From positions 1 to 44,704 of the forward strand of contig NZ_CALDXR010000036.1 of assembly GCF_937920985.1 (NCBI RefSeq): a DNA stretch of 44,704 bases, written 5' to 3'. Every line of letters begins with the position of its first letter. Within the stretch, counting starts at the first letter, position 1. The notes beneath the pieces were generated by a model. That model worked only from the letters and a program-made list of their open reading frames with translations, did no database searches and was not told the origin of the DNA. Both the position numbers and the translations under genes were made by a program. The DNA comes from an uncultured Phascolarctobacterium sp. Its GTDB lineage: Bacteria; Bacillota; Negativicutes; Acidaminococcales; Acidaminococcaceae. Positions 41,227 to 44,704 of the stretch are shown piece by piece.

Positions 41227-41269
41227 GAAAAAGCGCCCCACCCCAAAAGCCGTTTTAGGGTAGGACGCT
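41227..41269 (-). terminator. Terminator after lipoprotein paralogue 2
   Basis: AGCGCCCCACCCCAAAA pairs imperfectly with TTTTAGGG-TAGG-ACGCT around GCCG, followed by T5 on the minus strand. The -10 (TATAAT, 41215-41210) of the next paralogue lies just 12 nt beyond. Confidence 0.85.
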
Positions 41270-41300
41270 CAAAATTTTTATCGATTTATGCTAAAGCAGG

Positions 41301-41840
41301 TCAGTCAAATCTTTTTTTCACAACATATGTAGTTTTGCCATCAGGAATATCCGGATTCTGTTCGAAAATAGAGCATATTACAGACTTTAATTTATCGGTA
41401 GCGGCATCTATCGTCATATTGATGCTGTAAACCTCCTGCTGATAAACTTCCTTACCTTTGGAATTTTTAAACTTGATCTTATTGTTATGATTGGGCCCAA
41501 GGGCAGACATATTGATATAGTGAGTTTTTTCTTCTGGATTCTTTATCAGGGAGTTATTGGTGAATTTGCCCTTAGAATCCGGATGGAATTTAAGCGTCGA
41601 GGCAAAATCATCAATGTACTTAACTATTTCCGGTGTCATCTTCGGTGTTTTTGTCACATCCTTGATGTAATCAGGATATCTGTAATATTTTCCGTCCTGA
41701 GGTTTTACTACAACATTCTCCACCTTCTTCTCCGGCTCAGGCGCAGGCTTCTTGTCCTTGGCATCATCACCGCAGCCTGCCGCCAAAAGCAGCGCTGCAA
41801 TCAATCCTGCCGTTGCCAGATACTTAAAATGCTTTTTCAT
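41301..41840 (-). CDS. Lipoprotein, paralogue 2 of a tandem triplet
   Basis: The protein has 179 residues with the same layout as its neighbours: signal with LLAAGC, then GKYYRYPDYIKDVTKTPKMTPE, FASTLKFHPDSKGKF and IPDGKTTYVVKKRF. Differences from paralogue 1 cluster in the middle (SLIKNPEEKTHYINMSAL against KIKNPNEKYHAVYLYAL), suggesting diversification of a surface patch. GGAGG lies upstream of the ATG. Confidence 0.75.
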   Translation of the reverse strand: MKKHFKYLATAGLIAALLLAAGCGDDAKDKKPAPEPEKKVENVVVKPQDGKYYRYPDYIKDVTKTPKMTPEIVKYIDDFASTLKFHPDSKGKFTNNSLIKNPEEKTHYINMSALGPNHNNKIKFKNSKGKEVYQQEVYSINMTIDAATDKLKSVICSIFEQNPDIPDGKTTYVVKKRFD

Positions 41841-41904
41841 AATGTACGCCTCCTTTTATCCAGCAAAATATTTTTCCTCTACGCTTATTATATGCCCGAT
41901 GGCG

Positions 41905-41946
41905 AAAAAGCGCCCCACCCCAAAAGCCGTTTTAGGGTAGGACGCT
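41905..41946 (-). terminator. Terminator after lipoprotein paralogue 3
   Basis: The same hairpin as at 41227-41269, between paralogue 3 and the promoter of paralogue 2 (TATAAT 41892-41887). Confidence 0.85.
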
Positions 41947-41978
41947 TAAAAATTTTTATCGATTTATGCTAAAGCAAC

Positions 41979-42542
41979 TTATTTAAAAACCTTCTTCATG
42001 ATTGTTCTGCTCTTACCGTCCGGAATGGCCTCATTCTGCTCATAAACAGAATACTCAACATACATAACTTTATTGGTATCTGCCTTTACAGACATACGGA
42101 TGTGATAAACCTCCTGCTGATAAACTTCCTTCCCCTTAGAATTTTTAAATTTGTTATTGCGATTATGATTGCTGCCATTGGCATGCAGCCAGATACGATG
42201 GTATTCTTCATTAGGTCTATTAATGCGTGAATCATTAAGGAATTTACCTTTTTCAGACGGCGCCAATTTTACGGTCGAAGCAAAATCATCTACATATTTA
42301 ATCATCTCAGGCGTCATTTCCGGCGTTTTGGTTACATCATCAAGATAGGAAGGATATCTGTAATATTTTCCCTCTGGCGGTTTAACCACCGGTGCTTGGG
42401 CTTTTTTATCTACCTTCTGCTCTGTCTTGGTGTCCGGCTTATCAACTTTCTTCTTGTCCTTGGCATCATCGCCGCAGCCTGCCGCCAAAAGCAACGCTGC
42501 AATCAATCCTGCCGTTGCCAAATACTTAAAATGCTTTTTCAT
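41979..42542 (-). CDS. Lipoprotein, paralogue 3 of a tandem triplet
   Basis: The protein has 187 residues; the linker is longer (KKVDKPDTKTEQKVDKKAQA). The first 24 residues are identical to those of paralogue 2, while the rest is more diverged: SYLDDVTKTPEMTPEMIKYVDDFAS and AIPDGKSRTIMKKVFK. It is the first gene of the array in reading direction and lies after the transporter's terminator. Confidence 0.75.
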   Translation of the reverse strand: MKKHFKYLATAGLIAALLLAAGCGDDAKDKKKVDKPDTKTEQKVDKKAQAPVVKPPEGKYYRYPSYLDDVTKTPEMTPEMIKYVDDFASTVKLAPSEKGKFLNDSRINRPNEEYHRIWLHANGSNHNRNNKFKNSKGKEVYQQEVYHIRMSVKADTNKVMYVEYSVYEQNEAIPDGKSRTIMKKVFK

Positions 42543-42614
42543 AATCTACTCCCCCTTTTTTACATCTGTTTAAGCTTTTTGCTTTTCTCTACGCTTATTA
42601 TATTCCAGGGAGCG

Positions 42615-42656
42615 AAAAAGCGCCCTACCCCAAAAGCCGTTTTAGGGTAGGACGCT
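42615..42656 (-). terminator. Terminator after the OFA transporter gene
   Basis: CGCCCTACCCC-AAAA-GCCG-TTTT-AGGGTAGGACG, the best-paired of the three related hairpins, with T5 on the minus strand. The other two copies probably came from this one by duplication with the lipoprotein gene. Confidence 0.85.
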
Positions 42657-42723
42657 TAAAATTTTTCGTTTTTTTAGCTAAAAAAGTTATTTTTCAGTGG
42701 AAATTGCTTCTTTAGGCAAAAGC

Positions 42724-43935
42724 TCAGGCAGTTTTGCCCTTCAGCTTAAGCACTAATGCCAGCAGCAGGCTTACTACAAAGCAGGCGCTGAAGAAGTACA
42801 GCGTAAAGCTATAGCTGTGGGTGCGCTCGTAAATTACGGATAAAAGCAGCGGTCCTGCAATACCTGCCAGGCCCCACGCTGTTAAAATACGTCCGTGGAT
42901 TGCACTCAGCTGCTTCGTGCCAAACAAATCGCTCAAATACGCCGGCATGCAGGAAAAGCCACCGCCATAGCAGGTGATGATAACAAACACCAGCAGTTGG
43001 AACATAAAGCTTTCATTTACACCACCCAAAAGGTAGAAGCCCACAATCTCAATCACGAAAAATGCCAGATAGGTATTTGCGCGACCAATATAGTCAGAAA
43101 TAGTAGACCACACAATACGACCGCCGCCATTCAGCAGGCCGATGATGCCAACCATAGACGCCGCCGCAATCGGAGACATACCGATAACCTCCTGTGCCAT
43201 AGGCGATGCTACAGCCAAAAGGCCGATACCGCAGGTGATATTCGTAAAGAAAATCCACCATAAAGCATAGAACTGCCATGTATGCATAGCCTCCTTCACA
43301 GTGTACTGCACACGCTCAGGCATCTGCGCTTTAAACTGTCCCTTGCCTGCTGCAGTTTCCTGCTTTGGCGGCTCCAGATAAAGTGCGGAAGCAGTCATAA
43401 CTACTGCGTAAATACAGGCCAAAATCACAAAGTTTTCTATCAGGCCGTACTTAGCAATCAAAATCTGCATCAACGGGCCAGCAACGAGGCTGGCAAAGCC
43501 GAAGCCCATAATCGCCAGGCCAGTTGCGAGACCACGATTATTGGGGAACCACTTCACCAGTGTAGACACCGGCGTAATATAGCCTGTTCCCAGACCAATA
43601 CCGCCGATAACGCCGTAAAAAAGATATAACAACAGCAGGCTGTGCTGCGTCAGTGCATAGGCTGTACCCAGCAACCCACTTACGAAAAAGCACATGGATA
43701 TCAAACCGCTGCGGCGTGGGCCGTATTTTTCTACATACGTTCCCAAAAAGCCCGCGGAAGTACCCAGGAACAAAATCGCCAGTGAAAAGGTCCAGGTAAC
43801 CTCCTTCAGTGAAAAACCCATAGCCTGCATAATAGGCTTCGTCAGTACACTCCATGCGTATACGCTGCCAATGCTGATGTGAATGCCAATGGCTGCCAGC
43901 ACGATCAGCCATCTGTTTTTTGTCTGTTGCATCAT
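42724..43935 (-). CDS. OFA-family MFS transporter (oxalate/formate antiporter type)
   Basis: The protein has 403 residues and twelve membrane segments. The OFA signature pieces are RWLIVLAAIGIHISIGSVYAWSVL near the N-terminus, GGIGLGTGYITPVSTLVKWFPNNRGLATGLAIMGFG in the middle (in parts) and GRIVWSTISDYIGRANTYL in the second half. Family members exchange small carboxylates such as oxalate and formate. The ZTP riboswitch in front links it to one-carbon shortage, so formate or a related monocarboxylate is the likeliest cargo (inferred). The start at 43935 (MMQQ) has GAGAGG 7 nt upstream. Confidence 0.92.
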   Translation of the reverse strand: MMQQTKNRWLIVLAAIGIHISIGSVYAWSVLTKPIMQAMGFSLKEVTWTFSLAILFLGTSAGFLGTYVEKYGPRRSGLISMCFFVSGLLGTAYALTQHSLLLLYLFYGVIGGIGLGTGYITPVSTLVKWFPNNRGLATGLAIMGFGFASLVAGPLMQILIAKYGLIENFVILACIYAVVMTASALYLEPPKQETAAGKGQFKAQMPERVQYTVKEAMHTWQFYALWWIFFTNITCGIGLLAVASPMAQEVIGMSPIAAASMVGIIGLLNGGGRIVWSTISDYIGRANTYLAFFVIEIVGFYLLGGVNESFMFQLLVFVIITCYGGGFSCMPAYLSDLFGTKQLSAIHGRILTAWGLAGIAGPLLLSVIYERTHSYSFTLYFFSACFVVSLLLALVLKLKGKTA

Positions 43936-43997
43936 GAATACCTCTCTTTATAAGTATTACCTAGTCACCCGGGCTTTCTCTTTTGCTCCTTATAAAG

Positions 43998-44027
43998 AAA
44001 AAACGTCTGGGCGATTTTGCCCAGACG
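43998..44027 (-). terminator. Expression-platform terminator of the ZTP riboswitch
   Basis: CGTCTGGGC (44027-44019 read on minus) pairs perfectly with GCCCAGACG (44012-44004), then six T. The left arm is the same CGTCTGGGC that closes the aptamer pseudoknot, so ligand binding and termination exclude each other. Confidence 0.9.
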
Positions 44028-44095
44028 GTCGGCGCATACATTCATCTGCCTCCACGTGGTCAATTCCACTTATCCGTCAGGAAGCAGACTGCATT
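44004..44095 (-). promoter_or_regulatory. ZTP (pfl-motif) riboswitch
   Basis: On the minus strand the leader shows CTGC...GCAG closing P1, then CTGACGG, a GTGG/CCAC hairpin, GTGGAGG and, after a short linker, GCCGACCGTCTGGGCA. This is the pfl/ZTP layout CUGgCG - GUGG..CCAC - GGGGAG - CCGCCUGGGC (consensus recalled). The pseudoknot pair has changed together: GACGG with CCGTC instead of GGCGG with CCGCC. ZTP signals 10-formyl-tetrahydrofolate shortage and should switch the transporter gene on. Confidence 0.85.
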
Positions 44096-44108
44096 AGGTT
44101 ATGACTCT

Positions 44109-44136
44109 ATTATACACAAATTTCCGCAATTGTCAA
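44109..44136 (-). promoter_or_regulatory. Promoter of the riboswitch-OFA transporter unit
   Basis: Minus strand TTGACA (44136-44131), a 16-nt spacer and TATAAT (44114-44109). Confidence 0.85.
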
Positions 44137-44177
44137 CATATAGTGTTTTGTTAATATTTTATTACTATATAATGTAG

Positions 44178-44345
44178 AGTCCCCCTTCCGCCTCACTTCG
44201 TTCGGCACCTTCCCCAAGGAGGCACAACCCTCAGTCATCGCCTACGGCGATGCCAGCTCCCTTGACGCTAAGACCCAGTTTGTCGCAAGCTACGCGCCGC
44301 GAGAAACTGTTGGTCGTGCTAATGTCGCTTGCGACGCAGGGAGCA
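44178..44345. repeat. Composite dispersed repeat region
   Basis: It starts with a copy of the C-rich repeat seen at 19430-19490 (CCCCCTTCCGCCTC...CGGCACCTTCCCC). Short hairpins follow (CGCCTACGGCG near 44241). I see no gene here. Confidence 0.65.
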
Positions 44346-44373
44346 TATAGAAGGTAACACGCTGTACTAAACT

Positions 44374-44567
44374 GAGCAATTAATATATCGTGTAAGGAAT
44401 AGCAATTTTAGCAAATGAGTGCATGGAAGCACAGGAACAAGGGTACGTAGCTTACTGTTACCATCTGACAAATTTTACCGAAGTTCCGTCTTGCTTCCGC
44501 ACGAAATTTGCGTTATGCCCTAAGGCATGGGAAAATTGCTACTGACTGGAGCGATATTTAATTGCGA
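44374..44567. mobile_element. MITE-like structured repeat, copy C
   Basis: A 194-bp copy of the element at 19504-19697 with the same ends. Paired changes relative to that copy are: GGAAGCA (44425-44431) with TGCTTCC (44492-44498); GGAAC (44434-44438) with GTTCC (44483-44487); ATGCC-CTAA-GGCAT (44515-44528); and GTGC with GCAC next to the first stem. The remaining 137 bp of the window contain another short C-rich repeat and no gene. Confidence 0.8.
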
Positions 44568-44704
44568 TGCACTCAACCCCTCTCCGTCATCTCTTCGCGA
44601 TGCCACCTCTCCCCTAGAAGAGGCAAGAAGGACAGCAGAACACTCTAACAAAATCGAGTAGGAGACTGCTCATTATTTGAGCAGTCGACCTCTCACACCA
44701 CCGT

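Overview
The window is about 44.7 kb of bacterial chromosome, almost all of it coded on the minus strand. The combination points to a diderm Firmicute of the class Negativicutes, probably an Acidaminococcaceae member close to Phascolarctobacterium or Acidaminococcus; this is inferred from gene content, not from a search. Firmicute-type features are the T-box leader, AGGAGG ribosome sites and the order birA-coaX-dusB-greA-lysS. Outer-membrane features are a TonB-dependent receptor, an O-antigen ligase-like protein and Sec-exported periplasmic binding proteins.

Region 1 (1-16.4 kb) is housekeeping. A strong outward promoter at the left edge probably drives a stable-RNA operon outside the window. 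It is followed, reading leftward, by lysS with an extra tRNA-binding domain, greA, an acyl-ACP-reductase-like gene paired with an unassigned gene, dusB, coaX and birA. Next come a HicAB toxin-antitoxin pair, a periplasmic protein resembling cyclohexadienyl dehydratase (PheC), two membrane-anchored proteins, three tandem leucine tRNA genes, and the polA-mutM-coaE-lytic transglycosylase run.

Region 2 (16.4-25.9 kb) mixes core genes (O-antigen ligase, folC, a zinc-ribbon/DUF805 protein) with accessory DNA. The accessory part holds a candidate small RNA with tandem CGAGTTA repeats, a MITE-like structured repeat, a divergent XRE regulator/RepA-like ATPase pair, a PD-(D/E)XK nuclease-family protein, GTACG hairpin repeats and a decayed DNA methyltransferase tail.

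Region 3 (25.1-33.2 kb) is an iron/siderophore-type uptake locus: binding protein, CGGC-domain protein, ATPase, permease, TonB-dependent receptor and a divergent LysR regulator. It lies between two direct repeats of about 520 bp. Each repeat carries a complete-looking type I toxin-antitoxin module: a 29-residue hydrophobic peptide, an antisense RNA promoter and terminators.

Region 4 (33.2-44.7 kb) holds valS under a T-box leader, then AT-rich accessory genes: a GIY-YIG protein, a three-gene overlapping cassette of small proteins, lipoproteins, decayed copies of the T-box leader and a gene-tail fragment, and three tandem lipoprotein paralogues each with its own terminator. It ends with an OFA-family transporter behind a ZTP (pfl) riboswitch and a second copy of the structured repeat.

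The strongest leads are the toxin-antitoxin-bearing direct repeats around the siderophore locus, the roughly 194-bp repeat whose copies show compensatory changes in four stems, the candidate small RNA, the overlapping three-gene cassette, and the ZTP riboswitch with a covaried pseudoknot pair.
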